DNA of 64,000 nt from positions 302,210 to 366,209 of the forward strand of contig CAKZYA010000060.1 in the NCBI GenBank assembly GCA_937883755.1, read 5' to 3'. Under the pieces are notes generated by a model, which saw nothing but the letters and a program-made list of their open reading frames with translations, did not search any database and was not told where the DNA came from. Shown here piece by piece: positions 43,832-54,049 of the stretch. The position numbers were made by a program, and so were the translations under genes. This DNA comes from an uncultured Flammeovirgaceae bacterium (GTDB lineage Bacteria > Bacteroidota > Bacteroidia > Cytophagales > Cyclobacteriaceae). Each line of letters opens with the position of its first letter. The first letter of the stretch is position 1.

Positions 43832-44872
43832 ATGATACGTACAGTAATTCTTGGCGTAATATTTTTCTGTTCTTCATTCATTACACAAGCGCAGCCGGGT
43901 TTCGAGTCGATGGGCTACGATGATCGCCCCAGCTATCCACTGCGAGCGTTTCTTAATAAGTTTTCGGTGAACGTAAGCTCAGGCTACGGTCGTACATTCT
44001 ATCGACATACCTTAACTAACAATAACTATGTTCGTACTGCTGACGGATCATTTATTTACCCCAACGGTGAGCAAGGTACTAGTCCCGCCTACTCCAATTG
44101 GTTTAATCGGGCAGTTCCCACAGCCTTAACGTTACCCTCTAATCCAGATAGTCTTACGTTGGTTACTAGCGATTCATCAGCAATTAATATGAGGGGTGGT
44201 GGTTATAATATTCCTATTAACTTATCTATCTATTATAATTTGTTCCGCGTCCGGATTGGTGGAGGAATTTCGGCTGATTTTCATACAGTAAATCCACCCC
44301 AACCGGAAGATTTCCGATCATTTTTTTCAGAACCAGCTTCATTCCGAACTACCCAAATCCGCTACTATGGTTTGTTAGGTTACAGTGTGTATGAATACTA
44401 TGATTACGCTTTGGGAGTTGATGTGCGCGCTGGAATGATAAGAATGGGTAGTGGGTTTGATAGAGGTCAAACTGAAACCAGTCCATTTTTCAATGTAGGA
44501 GTTACCTTAGAAAAAGTGTTTTCTGAGTATTTCCGAGTATACTTACGCCCATCTTATGAGTTTAAAAACTATAATCTGCTGTTACCCGAAGGACCAACCA
44601 CGGCCATTGATCATCGTAACTCTTCAGTTTTCTTAACGCTGGGAGTAAGCATTAACTACCCAGACTTGCCCCGTTCGCCGATTAAGGCGGATAAAACTCA
44701 GATGAAGCACTACGTGACTGATCCCAAAACTGGCGAAAAGCGCGAAGTACGCGGGCAGCCTTTCTGGCGAAAGCAAGACCCCAAGATTGGCGAACTCTAC
44801 CCTGAGCTAACTAAGAACAAGCGGAAACGGCAGGCTAAGCGTCAGCAGTTTTTTAAAAAGAAGAAAAAATAA
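43832..44872 (+). CDS. Hypothetical outer-membrane beta-barrel protein
   Basis: A 346-residue protein with a signal peptide (TVILGVIFFCSSFITQAQ). The body has alternating hydrophobic patterns of beta strands (FSVNVSSGYGRTFYRHTLTN, INLSIYYNLFRVRIGGGISA, IRYYGLLGYSVYEYYDYALG, YFRVYLRPSYEFKNYNLLL), as expected for an outer-membrane barrel. The last 60 residues are strongly basic (KNKRKRQAKRQQFFKKKKK) and probably hang in the periplasm. The family is not known to me, but similar proteins occur next to gyrA in Bacteroidota. It ends 100 bases before gyrA. Confidence 0.7.
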   Translation: MIRTVILGVIFFCSSFITQAQPGFESMGYDDRPSYPLRAFLNKFSVNVSSGYGRTFYRHTLTNNNYVRTADGSFIYPNGEQGTSPAYSNWFNRAVPTALTLPSNPDSLTLVTSDSSAINMRGGGYNIPINLSIYYNLFRVRIGGGISADFHTVNPPQPEDFRSFFSEPASFRTTQIRYYGLLGYSVYEYYDYALGVDVRAGMIRMGSGFDRGQTETSPFFNVGVTLEKVFSEYFRVYLRPSYEFKNYNLLLPEGPTTAIDHRNSSVFLTLGVSINYPDLPRSPIKADKTQMKHYVTDPKTGEKREVRGQPFWRKQDPKIGELYPELTKNKRKRQAKRQQFFKKKKK

Positions 44873-44972
44873 CCCAATTCAGGTGGGTTCATGTACCTTT
44901 TTGTGAGGCATTCACGAAATTTATGTAAATTGCCCTCTAGTTCAAACGTCCGTACCTACTTTTTTACAATTC

Positions 44973-47477
44973 ATGGCTGAAAGCGATAAGGAGAACATCA
45001 TTCCTATTAATATTGAAGATGAAATGCGAGGAGCCTACATTGATTATTCGATGTCGGTTATCATTTCTCGTGCCCTACCTGATGTACGGGACGGCTTGAA
45101 ACCAGTACATCGCCGGGTACTTTATGGAATGCTAGATTTAGGGCTAACCCATAATAAATCTCATAAAAAATCAGCCCGTATTGTAGGAGAAGTGCTGGGG
45201 AAATATCACCCACACGGCGATGCTTCAGTGTATGATACTATGGTACGAATGGCGCAGCATTGGTCAATGCGCTATATGCTGGTAGACGGTCAAGGTAACT
45301 TTGGTTCTATTGACGGAGATTCCCCCGCAGCCATGCGTTATACGGAAGCTCGCTTACAGCGTATTGCTGAGGAAATGCTAGGTGATATCAATAAAGACAC
45401 CATTGATTTTCAACCTAATTTTGACGATTCGCTTAAAGAACCAGTTTGCTTACCCAGTAAGCTACCTAATATTCTAGTAAACGGAACTTCAGGTATTGCG
45501 GTAGGTATGGCGACTAATATGCCTCCTCATAATTTATCCGAAGTTATTGAGGGTATTAAGCAATACATTGATAACGACGATATTAGCATACCTGAGTTAA
45601 TGCAATATGTTAAAGCTCCTGATTTTCCTACTGGGGGTATAATCTACGGTTATCAAGGAGTGAAATCTGCTTTTGAAACTGGACGAGGTCGGGTAGTAAT
45701 GCGGGCGAGAGCTGAGATTACTGAGAACAAGACCGGAAAACCGCAAATCGTGGTGTCAGAAATTCCCTATCAGGTGAATAAAGCTGCCATGATTGAGAAG
45801 ACCGCGGCGATGGTCAACGATAAACGGATTGACGGTATTTCAGATATACGTGATGAATCAGACCGAAAAGGTTTGCGGATTGTCTACGATTTGAAGAAAG
45901 ACGCTGTTCCGAACGTAGTTCTAAACAATCTTTTCAAGTACACTCAGCTGCAATCTTCCTTTGGCGTCAACAATGTTGCGCTAGTGAAGGGGCGACCGTA
46001 TACGCTAAACCTGAAGCAAATCATTGGTCACTATGTGGATCATCGCCACGATGTGGTAGTGCGCCGTACCCAGTACGAATTACAAGAAGCCGAACGTCGG
46101 GCGCATTTACTCCAGGGCTATCTGATTGCCCTGGATAATATCGATCGAGTTATCGAGATTATTCGTGGTTCGCGGGATCCCGAAACGGCTCGCAATAGTT
46201 TGATGGCAGAGTTTGAGCTAACTGAGATACAGGCTCGCGCAATCTTAGATATGCGTTTGCAACGATTAACCGGACTGGAGCGCGAAAAAATTGAAAGTGA
46301 GTACGACGAGGTGCTGAAGCAGGTCGCTTACTATAATCAGGTATTGGCTGATCGTGGTTTGCGAATGGGAATCATCAAAGATGAGTTAGACGAACTGAAC
46401 CAAAAGTTTGGTGACGAACGACGCACTCAAATTGTCCACAGTGCCGAGGATATTGGTATTGAAGATATCATTCCTAATGAGCCCATGGTGATTACTATCT
46501 CCCACAAAGGCTATATTAAGCGAAACCATTTAGATGAGTACCGTTCCCAAGCTCGGGGTGGCGTAGGTTCTCGGGGAGCTTCTGCTAAAGATGGCGATTT
46601 TACTGAACACCTGTTCATTGCTAATACTCACAATTACCTACTCATTTTTACTGAATCAGGGCGGATGTATTGGCTTAAGGTATACGAAATACCTGAGGCT
46701 AGTAAAGCTGCCAAGGGACGAGCCATTCAAAACCTAATCAATATTCCATCCACCGACGGAGTACGAGCGGTGATTAATGTCAAAGATCTGGATGACCCCG
46801 ATTACATTAACAATGCTTACATTGTGATGTGTACGGTTAACGGAACTATCAAAAAAACAGTTTTAGAGGCTTTTTCTCGTCCTCGGGTCACGGGAATTAA
46901 TGCAATTAGCATTAATGATAACGACCGATTACTTGATGTGAATCTAACTGACGGTAAGTCAGAAATTGTGCTAGCTGTCCGTTCAGGAAGAGCAATTCGT
47001 TTTCCGGAAGATGAGGTGCGACCTATGGGACGTAACGCCGCTGGAGTTCGGGGGATTAGTCTAGACAATGACGAAGACCGAGTAGTTGGGATGGTTTGCT
47101 TAAATGGCACGGATGAAACTCTTTTGGTGGTTTCTGAGAATGGGTACGGAAAGCGATCCAATATTGATGAATACCGTATTACCCGGCGGGGAGGTAAAGG
47201 GGTAAAGACACTAAATGTTACTTCTAAAACTGGTAAGCTGGTTGCTATTAAGAAAGTATCCGACCAAAACGACTTAATGATCATTAATAAATCAGGAATC
47301 ATGATTCGTACTCCAGTTTCTGAATTACGGGTGATGGGGCGAGCCACCCAAGGGGTTCGACTTATCCGCTTAAATGATAATGATGCTATTACCTCCGTTA
47401 CTAAGGTTGATATTGAGAGTGATATTGAAGAAGAAGTGAACAATAGCTCAACAGAGGAGTCAGCACCTGAAGAATAG
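44973..47477 (+). CDS. gyrA: DNA gyrase subunit A
   Basis: An 834-residue GyrA. The N-terminal domain starts [20 protein letters not shown], the catalytic Tyr is in [12 protein letters not shown], and the QRDR reads [17 protein letters not shown]. The C-terminal beta-pinwheel has six blades; the GyrA-box-like repeat is [14 protein letters not shown]. Alanine at residue 84 replaces the Ser equivalent to E. coli Ser83. The tail is acidic ([17 protein letters not shown]). With GyrB, encoded elsewhere, it introduces negative supercoils. Confidence 0.98.
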   Translation: MAESDKENIIPINIEDEMRGAYIDYSMSVIISRALPDVRDGLKPVHRRVLYGMLDLGLTHNKSHKKSARIVGEVLGKYHPHGDASVYDTMVRMAQHWSMRYMLVDGQGNFGSIDGDSPAAMRYTEARLQRIAEEMLGDINKDTIDFQPNFDDSLKEPVCLPSKLPNILVNGTSGIAVGMATNMPPHNLSEVIEGIKQYIDNDDISIPELMQYVKAPDFPTGGIIYGYQGVKSAFETGRGRVVMRARAEITENKTGKPQIVVSEIPYQVNKAAMIEKTAAMVNDKRIDGISDIRDESDRKGLRIVYDLKKDAVPNVVLNNLFKYTQLQSSFGVNNVALVKGRPYTLNLKQIIGHYVDHRHDVVVRRTQYELQEAERRAHLLQGYLIALDNIDRVIEIIRGSRDPETARNSLMAEFELTEIQARAILDMRLQRLTGLEREKIESEYDEVLKQVAYYNQVLADRGLRMGIIKDELDELNQKFGDERRTQIVHSAEDIGIEDIIPNEPMVITISHKGYIKRNHLDEYRSQARGGVGSRGASAKDGDFTEHLFIANTHNYLLIFTESGRMYWLKVYEIPEASKAAKGRAIQNLINIPSTDGVRAVINVKDLDDPDYINNAYIVMCTVNGTIKKTVLEAFSRPRVTGINAISINDNDRLLDVNLTDGKSEIVLAVRSGRAIRFPEDEVRPMGRNAAGVRGISLDNDEDRVVGMVCLNGTDETLLVVSENGYGKRSNIDEYRITRRGGKGVKTLNVTSKTGKLVAIKKVSDQNDLMIINKSGIMIRTPVSELRVMGRATQGVRLIRLNDNDAITSVTKVDIESDIEEEVNNSSTEESAPEE

Positions 47478-47525
47478 ATTTATTTTTATAATTAACCTTT
47501 TTCTTATTTAATTCTACTACATATC

Positions 47526-48665
47526 ATGAAACAATTGCAATTATTACTCGCAGCATTAATTGCTTTGCCCATGTTGACTTTTGGGCAAAGCAAGAATGTG
47601 CGAAAAGCCCAGTCATCCCTAGAAAAGGGGGAGCTTGCCGAAGCCATGCAGCTTATTGAGCCGGCTATTAGTGATGAAAAAACGAAAGAAGATGGTAAAA
47701 CCTGGTACACTTATGCGGACGTTTACCTCGCTATTGCTACGGATTCTACCAAATCTGTTCAAGCAGAGAAGCCTTACGAAAAAGCGCTAATGGGGTATCG
47801 TAAAGTAAAAGATTTAGAAAAAGAAAACTCGCTATACGCTGTACAAGCTGAACAGCAAATCCAGCAGGTATGGGCTAATGCCATTAACAATGGAGCTACC
47901 CTATATTCTAACCAAAGTTACGAAGAGGCCATTAAGCTCTTTGACGTAGCTAAAATGGCTATGCCCAGTGATACGACCGCTTACATCTACGGTGGCATTT
48001 CAGCACAACAGGCCGGTGACATGACCGAAGCCGCCGAAAACTACGCCTACTTAGTAGACTCATTAGATTACGTCAGCAAAGACTTTTACAATAGCTTAAT
48101 TTATATCTACTTAGTAGAAGAAAAAGACGAAGATAAAGCCTTGAGCTATCTGCAAAAGGCTCAGGATGTTTTCCCTGAAGATCCTGAATTCTTAAAGCGG
48201 GAGATCACTATGTTAATCAACAAAGAGCAATACGATGAGGCCGAGCAGAAGCTCTCCAAGGCGATTGATGCCGAACCCGACAACCCAATGCTATACTACA
48301 ACCAGGGATACCTGTACGAGCAAATGGATGATGGTGATAAAGCAATAGAAAGCTACAAAATGGCGATTGAAAAAGATCCTCAATATTTTGATGCTAACTT
48401 TAACCTGGCAGCTTACTACTACAACTTGGCAGCCGATATTCTGGCTAAAGCCAACGATATGGATTTGAAAGAGTACCAAGAGAAGGGTGAGGCGATTGAA
48501 GCTGAAGCCAAAAGTTATTTTGAGCAGGCTTTACCTTATTTAGAAACCTCTCAGAATATTGAGCCGGATAATCAGAAAGTATTAGAGACGCTTGCTACTG
48601 TTTATCAGCGATTAGAGATGAGTGATAAGGCCGAAGAAATTAATAGTAAGTTAGAAAGCATGTAG
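47526..48665 (+). CDS. Secreted TPR protein downstream of gyrA
   Basis: A 379-residue protein with a signal peptide (MKQLQLLLAALIALPMLTFG). The mature part is tetratricopeptide repeats throughout, the clearest being EEAIKLFDVAKMAMPSDTTA, DKALSYLQKAQDVFPEDPEF and KAIESYKMAIEKDPQYFDAN. It lies 48 bases after gyrA and is probably transcribed with it, ending at the terminator at 48688. Similar TPR proteins follow gyrA in other Bacteroidota, but the reason for the link is not known. It should be periplasmic. Confidence 0.85.
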   Translation: MKQLQLLLAALIALPMLTFGQSKNVRKAQSSLEKGELAEAMQLIEPAISDEKTKEDGKTWYTYADVYLAIATDSTKSVQAEKPYEKALMGYRKVKDLEKENSLYAVQAEQQIQQVWANAINNGATLYSNQSYEEAIKLFDVAKMAMPSDTTAYIYGGISAQQAGDMTEAAENYAYLVDSLDYVSKDFYNSLIYIYLVEEKDEDKALSYLQKAQDVFPEDPEFLKREITMLINKEQYDEAEQKLSKAIDAEPDNPMLYYNQGYLYEQMDDGDKAIESYKMAIEKDPQYFDANFNLAAYYYNLAADILAKANDMDLKEYQEKGEAIEAEAKSYFEQALPYLETSQNIEPDNQKVLETLATVYQRLEMSDKAEEINSKLESM

Positions 48666-48687
48666 TAACGTCTTTTTAATATAATAG

Positions 48688-48718
48688 AAAAAGGAAAGCT
48701 CATAGTTTTCCTTTTTTA
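48688..48718 (+). terminator. Intrinsic terminator after gyrA-TPR unit
   Basis: AAAAAGGAAA (48688-48697) pairs with TTTCCTTTTT (48707-48716) around a 9-base loop, and ends in a T-run. It lies 22 bases after the TPR gene stop. Confidence 0.8.
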
Positions 48719-48836
48719 TCTACAGTAGAATTACTTAACATAATAATAATTATTAAACAAATATCATTCATCATGTACTATCTTTTCTCATCACCTCGCC
48801 TGCTATCTAATCGCTTAAAACTTCACAATTTGATGG

Positions 48837-48866
48837 TTGTCTTCTAGCCGAACAATGTTATTTTTG
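48837..48866 (+). promoter_or_regulatory. Bacteroidota-type promoter of the uronate operon
   Basis: TTG at 48837-48839, a 19-base spacer and TATTTTTG at 48859-48866 match the Bacteroidota primary-sigma consensus TTG-N19-TAnnTTTG exactly. The -7 box ends 21 bases before the uxaC start, leaving a short leader. Confidence 0.72.
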
Positions 48867-48887
48867 TAACTGTAACCGATTTAAAAA

Positions 48888-50321
48888 ATGAAATCATTCC
48901 TGGACGAACACTTTTTATTACAAAACCCCACCGCTCAAAAGCTTTATCACGATTTTGCCAAAGATGTGCCGATTATCGATTATCACTGCCATCTCTCACC
49001 TCAGGAAATTGCTCAGAACCAGTCTTTTGAGAATTTAACCCAGATCTGGTTGTACGGCGACCATTACAAATGGCGGGCTATGCGAGCCAACGGAATAGAT
49101 GAACGATTTTGCACTGGCGATGCTAGTGATTACGATAAATTTATAGCCTATGCTCAAACAGTTCCTTACACCCTTCGTAACCCTTTGTATCATTGGACTC
49201 ACCTAGAACTACAGCGTTACTTTTCCATAAAAAAATTGCTCAATGTTGATTCGGCACCTACCATCTGGGAACGAGCTAATCAGTTGCTAGCATCACCAGA
49301 TATGAGTAGCCAGAACCTACTCCAAAGGATGAAAGTAGAAGTAGTCTGCACTACCGATGATCCTACTGACTCGCTTGAATTTCACCAACAGCTCCGCAAC
49401 TCACGCGGCGAGTATTCGCCCGGAGAACCGTCTGAATTTGACGTGCTAATGCTGCCTACATTCCGGGCTGATAAAGCGATGGCCGTAGACGATCCAGAAA
49501 CGTATAACAGTTATTTAGGTAGATTAGAACAAGCATCTGATGTTCATATTACTAGTTATCAAGATTTACTGGATGCCCTCCAACTACGCCACGATTTTTT
49601 TGCTTCATTAGGTTGCCGCTTATCCGATCATGGATTGGAACACATCTATGCCGATGATTATACCGATCAGGAAATAGAACAGGCTTTTCAAAAAGTCCGA
49701 CAAGGCCAATTTCTTAGCCCCATAGAAAGCAGTAAGCTAAAATCAGCTATTCTGCTCCATCTTGCGCTAATGGATCACCAAAAAGGCTGGACTCAACAGT
49801 TTCATCTGGGAGCACTGCGTAACAATAATACTCGCATGTTAAAAACACTAGGGCCTGATACCGGATTTGATTCTATTGGCGACTTTTCCCAAGCTCAAAC
49901 CTTATCTCGCTTTTTTGACCGATTGGATCGCAATGACCAACTCGCCAAAACTATCATCTATAATCTAAACCCTAGCGATAACTATCTGATCGGAACCATG
50001 ATTGGGAATTTCAACGATGGTTCAGTACCCGGTAAAATACAGTTCGGTTCGGGATGGTGGTTCTTAGATCAAAAAGAAGGTATGGAGTGGCAAATGAATG
50101 CCCTCTCTAATCTAGGCTTGCTAAGCCGTTTTGTGGGTATGCTTACCGATTCTCGAAGCCTACTCTCCTACCCTCGTCACGAATATTTTCGCAGAATACT
50201 GTGTAACCTCTTTGGTACTGATATAGAGAATGGCGAACTTCCGAACGATTTGAACCTGATTGGCAAAACCATACAAGATATTTGCTATCATAATGCCAAA
50301 AAATTTTTCCAATTCAGCTAA
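48888..50321 (+). CDS. uxaC: Uronate isomerase UxaC
   Basis: A 477-residue glucuronate/galacturonate isomerase of the amidohydrolase superfamily. The metal-site start PIIDYHCHLSPQEIAQNQ is typical, followed by WLYGDHYKWRAMRANGIDER and, in the second half, the conserved AILLHLALMDHQKGWTQQFH with GALRNNNTRM and DTGFDSIGDF. It converts D-glucuronate to D-fructuronate and D-galacturonate to D-tagaturonate in the cytoplasm. It opens a three-gene operon that continues with KDG kinase and KDPG aldolase. The reductase and dehydratase (UxaB/UxaA or UxuB/UxuA types) needed between isomerase and kinase are not in this window. Confidence 0.97.
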   Translation: MKSFLDEHFLLQNPTAQKLYHDFAKDVPIIDYHCHLSPQEIAQNQSFENLTQIWLYGDHYKWRAMRANGIDERFCTGDASDYDKFIAYAQTVPYTLRNPLYHWTHLELQRYFSIKKLLNVDSAPTIWERANQLLASPDMSSQNLLQRMKVEVVCTTDDPTDSLEFHQQLRNSRGEYSPGEPSEFDVLMLPTFRADKAMAVDDPETYNSYLGRLEQASDVHITSYQDLLDALQLRHDFFASLGCRLSDHGLEHIYADDYTDQEIEQAFQKVRQGQFLSPIESSKLKSAILLHLALMDHQKGWTQQFHLGALRNNNTRMLKTLGPDTGFDSIGDFSQAQTLSRFFDRLDRNDQLAKTIIYNLNPSDNYLIGTMIGNFNDGSVPGKIQFGSGWWFLDQKEGMEWQMNALSNLGLLSRFVGMLTDSRSLLSYPRHEYFRRILCNLFGTDIENGELPNDLNLIGKTIQDICYHNAKKFFQFS

Positions 50322-50355
50322 AACAAACTCAACACTATATAACTAACCAAGTATC

Positions 50356-51393
50356 ATGAGCAACAAAGTTGTCACCTTCGGCGAAATCATGCTTCGCCTT
50401 GCAACCCCTAATTTTCAACGATTTATTCAGGCTTCCCAATTTGATGCAATTTACGGCGGTGGTGAGGCTAACGTAGCCGCTTCGCTGGCTAACTACGGAC
50501 TAGATACCCAATTTGTCACCAGATTACCCGACAACGATATTGGAAAATGTGCCCTTGCTACACTACGTAAGCATAATATCGGCACTGATCATATTGTCTA
50601 TGGTGGCGACCGTCTGGGAATTTACTTTCTTGAATACGGTGCTGTGAGTAGAGGAAGCAAAGTAGTATATGACCGAGCATATTCTGCTCTTTCTGAGATT
50701 GAAAAAGGAATGATTGATTGGGACAAAGCACTAGAAGGCGCTACTTGGTTTCACTGGACAGGTATCACTCCCGCCATCTCTCAAGGAGCTGCCGATGCAT
50801 GCTTGGAAGGCGTACAAGCCGCCAGTGCTAAAGGGATTACTGTATCTTGCGATCTTAACTACCGCAAAAATCTCTGGAAGTACGGCAAACAACCCGCTGA
50901 TATTATGCCAGATTTAGTGGCTGAATGTGACGTAATTTTGGGTAATGAAGAAGATGCTGAGAAGGTTTTCGGAATTCATCCGGAGGGGGTTGATGTCACC
51001 CAGGGGAACGTGGAGGCCGCAGCTTACAAGTCTGTATGCACGCAGTTATTAGAACGGTTTCCAAAGGCTAGCAAAGCCATAATCACCTTACGCGGTTCTT
51101 TAAGTGCTAGCCACAACACCTGGTCAGGTGTACTATACGACGGCAATACACTTTATGAAGCCCCAACCTATCAGATTACCCATATTGTTGACCGGGTGGG
51201 CGGTGGCGACTCATTTATGGGAGGATTAATCTATGGATTAGTTACCTACGGAGATGACTTACAGAAAGCCCTCAACTTTGCAGTAGCTGCCTCCTGTCTG
51301 AAACACACCATTCACGGTGATTTTAACATGGTGACCGTCCCTGAAGTTGAAAAACTGATGAGTGGTGACGCTTCTGGGCGAGTATCTCGTTAA
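50356..51393 (+). CDS. kdgK: 2-keto-3-deoxygluconate kinase (PfkB family)
   Basis: A 345-residue PfkB-type sugar kinase. The start VTFGEIMLRLATPNFQRFIQ and GGGEANVAASLANYGL are typical of KDG kinases, and the PfkB signature 2 region DRVGGGDSFMGGLIYGLVTY carries the catalytic Asp. It phosphorylates 2-keto-3-deoxy-D-gluconate at C6 with ATP to KDPG. It lies 34 bases after uxaC and 63 before the aldolase, in a coherent uronate operon. The kduD product at the left edge of the window would feed the same substrate. A ketodeoxygalactonate kinase role is the main alternative. Confidence 0.93.
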   Translation: MSNKVVTFGEIMLRLATPNFQRFIQASQFDAIYGGGEANVAASLANYGLDTQFVTRLPDNDIGKCALATLRKHNIGTDHIVYGGDRLGIYFLEYGAVSRGSKVVYDRAYSALSEIEKGMIDWDKALEGATWFHWTGITPAISQGAADACLEGVQAASAKGITVSCDLNYRKNLWKYGKQPADIMPDLVAECDVILGNEEDAEKVFGIHPEGVDVTQGNVEAAAYKSVCTQLLERFPKASKAIITLRGSLSASHNTWSGVLYDGNTLYEAPTYQITHIVDRVGGGDSFMGGLIYGLVTYGDDLQKALNFAVAASCLKHTIHGDFNMVTVPEVEKLMSGDASGRVSR

Positions 51394-51456
51394 AATATGA
51401 AATGAAGTTGGAAGAGGGAAGTTAGAAGATAAAAGTGACAAATTAATCATCAATCA

Positions 51457-52128
51457 ATGGCACGATTTACCCGAATACAGGTACTTAGCAAAATGCATGA
51501 AACGGGCATGGTACCCGTCTTTTTTCATAAAGATATTGAAGTAGCTAAAAACGTCCTCAAGGCTTGCTACGATGGTGGTGTCCGGGTGTTTGAATTCACC
51601 AACCGAGGTGACTATGCTCACGAGGTATTTGGCGAACTTAATAAATACGCGGAGCAGGCCTTACCCGAAATGATTCTGGGCGTAGGATCTATTGTTGACG
51701 CTGGCACTACCTCTTTGTACATTCAGTTGGGAAGTAATTTTATTGTCTCCCCTATTCTTAGTGCTGATATGGCCAAGGTCTGTAATCGTCGCAAAATTTC
51801 CTGGTCACCAGGTTGCGGATCGCTTTCTGAGATCTCGTACGCTGAAGAACTCGGAGCAGATATCGTTAAGATTTTCCCGGCTACTCAAGTAGGTGGCCCC
51901 GCTTTCGTTAAGGGAGTGAAGGCACCCAGCCCCTGGACAAGCATTATGCCCACTGGTGGAGTATCACCCACTGAAGAAAATCTGAGTGCCTGGTTTGACG
52001 CAGGAGTTGCCTGCGTAGGCATGGGCTCTAAGCTCATTACCAGTGACATTATTCAGGAGGGGCATTATTCATTACTAACCGAACGCACACAGAACGCAAT
52101 GGGCATTATTCAGCGATTAAAAAAGTAG
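51457..52128 (+). CDS. kdgA: KDPG/KHG aldolase
   Basis: A 223-residue class I aldolase (Eda family). FEFTNRGDYAHEVF contains the general acid-base Glu in a family-typical position, LGVGSIVDAGTTSLYIQLG forms a substrate strand, and ADIVKIFPATQVGG has the Schiff-base Lys. It splits KDPG into pyruvate and glyceraldehyde 3-phosphate, the last step of the uronate route that starts with uxaC and kdgK upstream. A strong intrinsic terminator follows 70 bases later, closing the operon. The symbol eda is equally usable. Confidence 0.94.
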   Translation: MARFTRIQVLSKMHETGMVPVFFHKDIEVAKNVLKACYDGGVRVFEFTNRGDYAHEVFGELNKYAEQALPEMILGVGSIVDAGTTSLYIQLGSNFIVSPILSADMAKVCNRRKISWSPGCGSLSEISYAEELGADIVKIFPATQVGGPAFVKGVKAPSPWTSIMPTGGVSPTEENLSAWFDAGVACVGMGSKLITSDIIQEGHYSLLTERTQNAMGIIQRLKK

Positions 52129-52197
52129 TTATCGATGAAAATTCCTAGGTGACGAAAAAGACAACCTCTCTAGTTTATTCTTGCCTTAGATATTCCC

Positions 52198-52244
52198 AAA
52201 GCCCGGAACTCCTCTACATATTAAGAGTTCCGGGCTTTATTTTT
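52198..52244 (+). terminator. Strong intrinsic terminator of the uronate operon
   Basis: A perfect 14-base stem (AAAGCCCGGAACTC at 52198-52211 with its complement at 52225-52238) around a 13-base loop, followed by ATTTTT. This is the clearest terminator in the window. Confidence 0.92.
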
Positions 52245-52445
52245 AGTCAAAGATACTATACCTGAAGTTTTTTGTTATCAGACTTTCATATTCTTGATCA
52301 ATACTATGATCGGCTTGAGAGTGCTTATAATTACTTATGTAAGATTTAGTAATAAAAATGAGTTTTTTTTGCAACAAATCGCCTATTTGATACACTGTTA
52401 AGCTATTTTATTGAATAATGACGAAAAAAAAATGTGTAAGGTTAT

Positions 52446-52475
52446 TTTGGATAGTAAATTTTTTTTGTACTTTTA
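52446..52475 (+). promoter_or_regulatory. Possible promoter of the 512-aa protein
   Basis: TTTG at 52446-52449, an 18-base spacer and TACTTTTA at 52468-52475 fit the Bacteroidota promoter pattern with one mismatch in the -7 box. The start codon is 31 bases further on. The rest of the 52245-52506 interval is AT-rich with nothing recognised. Confidence 0.45.
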
Positions 52476-52506
52476 AAAGGTCGTTTATTGATAAGCACTT
52501 TAAACT

Positions 52507-54045
52507 ATGCATGAACTACACGATCTTATTAAAATTATCCGTAAGAAAGGACAGCGAAGTTTACAACTAGTAAACTTTAATTTCAGAAAAAAAGAAACAT
52601 CCAAGGACAATCTATTGTACCAGGGCATCATCAACGAAGCATTTCAATCTGACGATGAAGCCTCTGAGAAGCTGTTCGGTGCTGATCCGGGTAACCGGAA
52701 CTACCGAAATGCTAAGTCCCGTTTGAAGCATAAGCTTCTCAACCACCTTTTTTTCCTGGATTATGAAAAAGATATCTACACACTTTTTCAGCAAACCCGC
52801 TACGAAAGCGAACGTACTCTACAACAGGCCAAAATTCTAACTACTGAGAATGCTGACGAGATTGCTCAAAAGATTCTCCCGGCTCTAATACGAACTACTA
52901 GAGAGTTCGAGATGTACGATATTCTGATTCCAGCAATGGAACTGGTTAAAAATTATCACTCCCGCCAAGGAAAAATCACTCCCTTTCTGGAAGTTAGAGA
53001 CGAATTGGCAAAATTCCGATTGAAACATCGGGCATTTCAGGCGAGTGAAGATCTATACTATGATACTCTTGTTCATATTCATAAGTCAGTCAGTGCACAA
53101 AAAAGGGTGCTTGATTCCATTCCAAAGACTATTGAACAGATTTATCATATCGCTGAACGGGTAGAAAGTGAAGCTATTAAGATCATCGGTCATAAATTAT
53201 CCATTCTCTACTACCACCTGAACTGGGATTATGACAAATCATTAGAGCTCTGCTCCCATCTAGAGGATCAGTATCTTAACCGACCTAACAGTGAAATTAA
53301 AGTAGACCTTAACCAGAAAAGTATCATTTTTACTAAGCTCTACGCCTATATTTACACTGAAGAGGTAATTGAGGGTATCCCTTACGCTAAACGTAAGCAA
53401 GCCCTCTTCAAAACTAGCCACGACGATTGGTTCACCTTTATGGAGTACTATATTCTCCTCTTGTTCAAAGCTGAGCAGTACAAAGAGGCGACCAAAGTAT
53501 TCCGCAAAGTTCGTACGAACAAAAACTTCAATAATCAGCCTGAAGACGTCAAAGAGCGTTGGGGTATGTATCGGGTAAATCTAATCTACTTTAGCGACGC
53601 TAAGATCTTAAGCTGGGGATTCGATCTGGATGAGTTTCTGTCAACCCGTCCTGATTTCTCTAAAGAGCATTCCTATCTGAATATTGCTAGTCTGGTTATT
53701 CAAAGTATGTTTCTACTTCGGCAGGGTGACATCAGGAAGTTTAAGGAATGTGTAAAGTGGATTGTTGACTATAAGTCACCTCATTTGGATAAACGAAATA
53801 ACTATCGCAGCAGCGTATTTATCCGTTTACTGGAAATTATCATTGAGAAAGAGTTTGACTTTGATCTGATTCAGGAAAAAGGAACCCTATACTATCAGAA
53901 ACTAACTGATACTAAAATCCCCGTTGATCTAGAAACTGAAATGGAGGTAGTTCCCTACGAACGGCTTTGGCTGCATATTCTCCGAATTCTTAAGACTAAT
54001 AAAGCCTACGTCCACTATCAATTTTATAACGCTCAAGCAATGTAA
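52507..54045 (+). CDS. Large hypothetical helical protein
   Basis: A 512-residue cytoplasmic protein with no signal peptide. It looks all-helical, starting MHELHDLIKIIRKKGQRSLQ, and is rich in Lys, Glu, Leu and Tyr, as in degenerate TPR or other alpha-solenoid proteins (VFRKVRTNKNFNNQPEDVKE; GIPYAKRKQALFKTSHDD). No catalytic motif is visible. I recognise it only as a kind of protein found in Cytophagales genomes and annotated as hypothetical. It is transcribed alone, from its own likely promoter, and converges on the secreted protein at 54050. Confidence 0.75.
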   Translation: MHELHDLIKIIRKKGQRSLQLVNFNFRKKETSKDNLLYQGIINEAFQSDDEASEKLFGADPGNRNYRNAKSRLKHKLLNHLFFLDYEKDIYTLFQQTRYESERTLQQAKILTTENADEIAQKILPALIRTTREFEMYDILIPAMELVKNYHSRQGKITPFLEVRDELAKFRLKHRAFQASEDLYYDTLVHIHKSVSAQKRVLDSIPKTIEQIYHIAERVESEAIKIIGHKLSILYYHLNWDYDKSLELCSHLEDQYLNRPNSEIKVDLNQKSIIFTKLYAYIYTEEVIEGIPYAKRKQALFKTSHDDWFTFMEYYILLLFKAEQYKEATKVFRKVRTNKNFNNQPEDVKERWGMYRVNLIYFSDAKILSWGFDLDEFLSTRPDFSKEHSYLNIASLVIQSMFLLRQGDIRKFKECVKWIVDYKSPHLDKRNNYRSSVFIRLLEIIIEKEFDFDLIQEKGTLYYQKLTDTKIPVDLETEMEVVPYERLWLHILRILKTNKAYVHYQFYNAQAM

Positions 54046-54049
54046 CCAC

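Noticed and set aside
46817..47443. 208-codon minus-strand frame opposite the end of gyrA
   Set aside because: Long antisense frames are common opposite gyrA because of codon bias; the translation is Ser/Thr/Arg/Pro-rich and unlike any protein I know.
51394..51456. Purine-rich direct repeat GAAGTTGGAAGAGGGAAGTTAGAAG between kdgK and the aldolase
   Set aside because: Short and low in complexity; it fits a simple intergenic spacer and I see no secondary structure or regulatory pattern.
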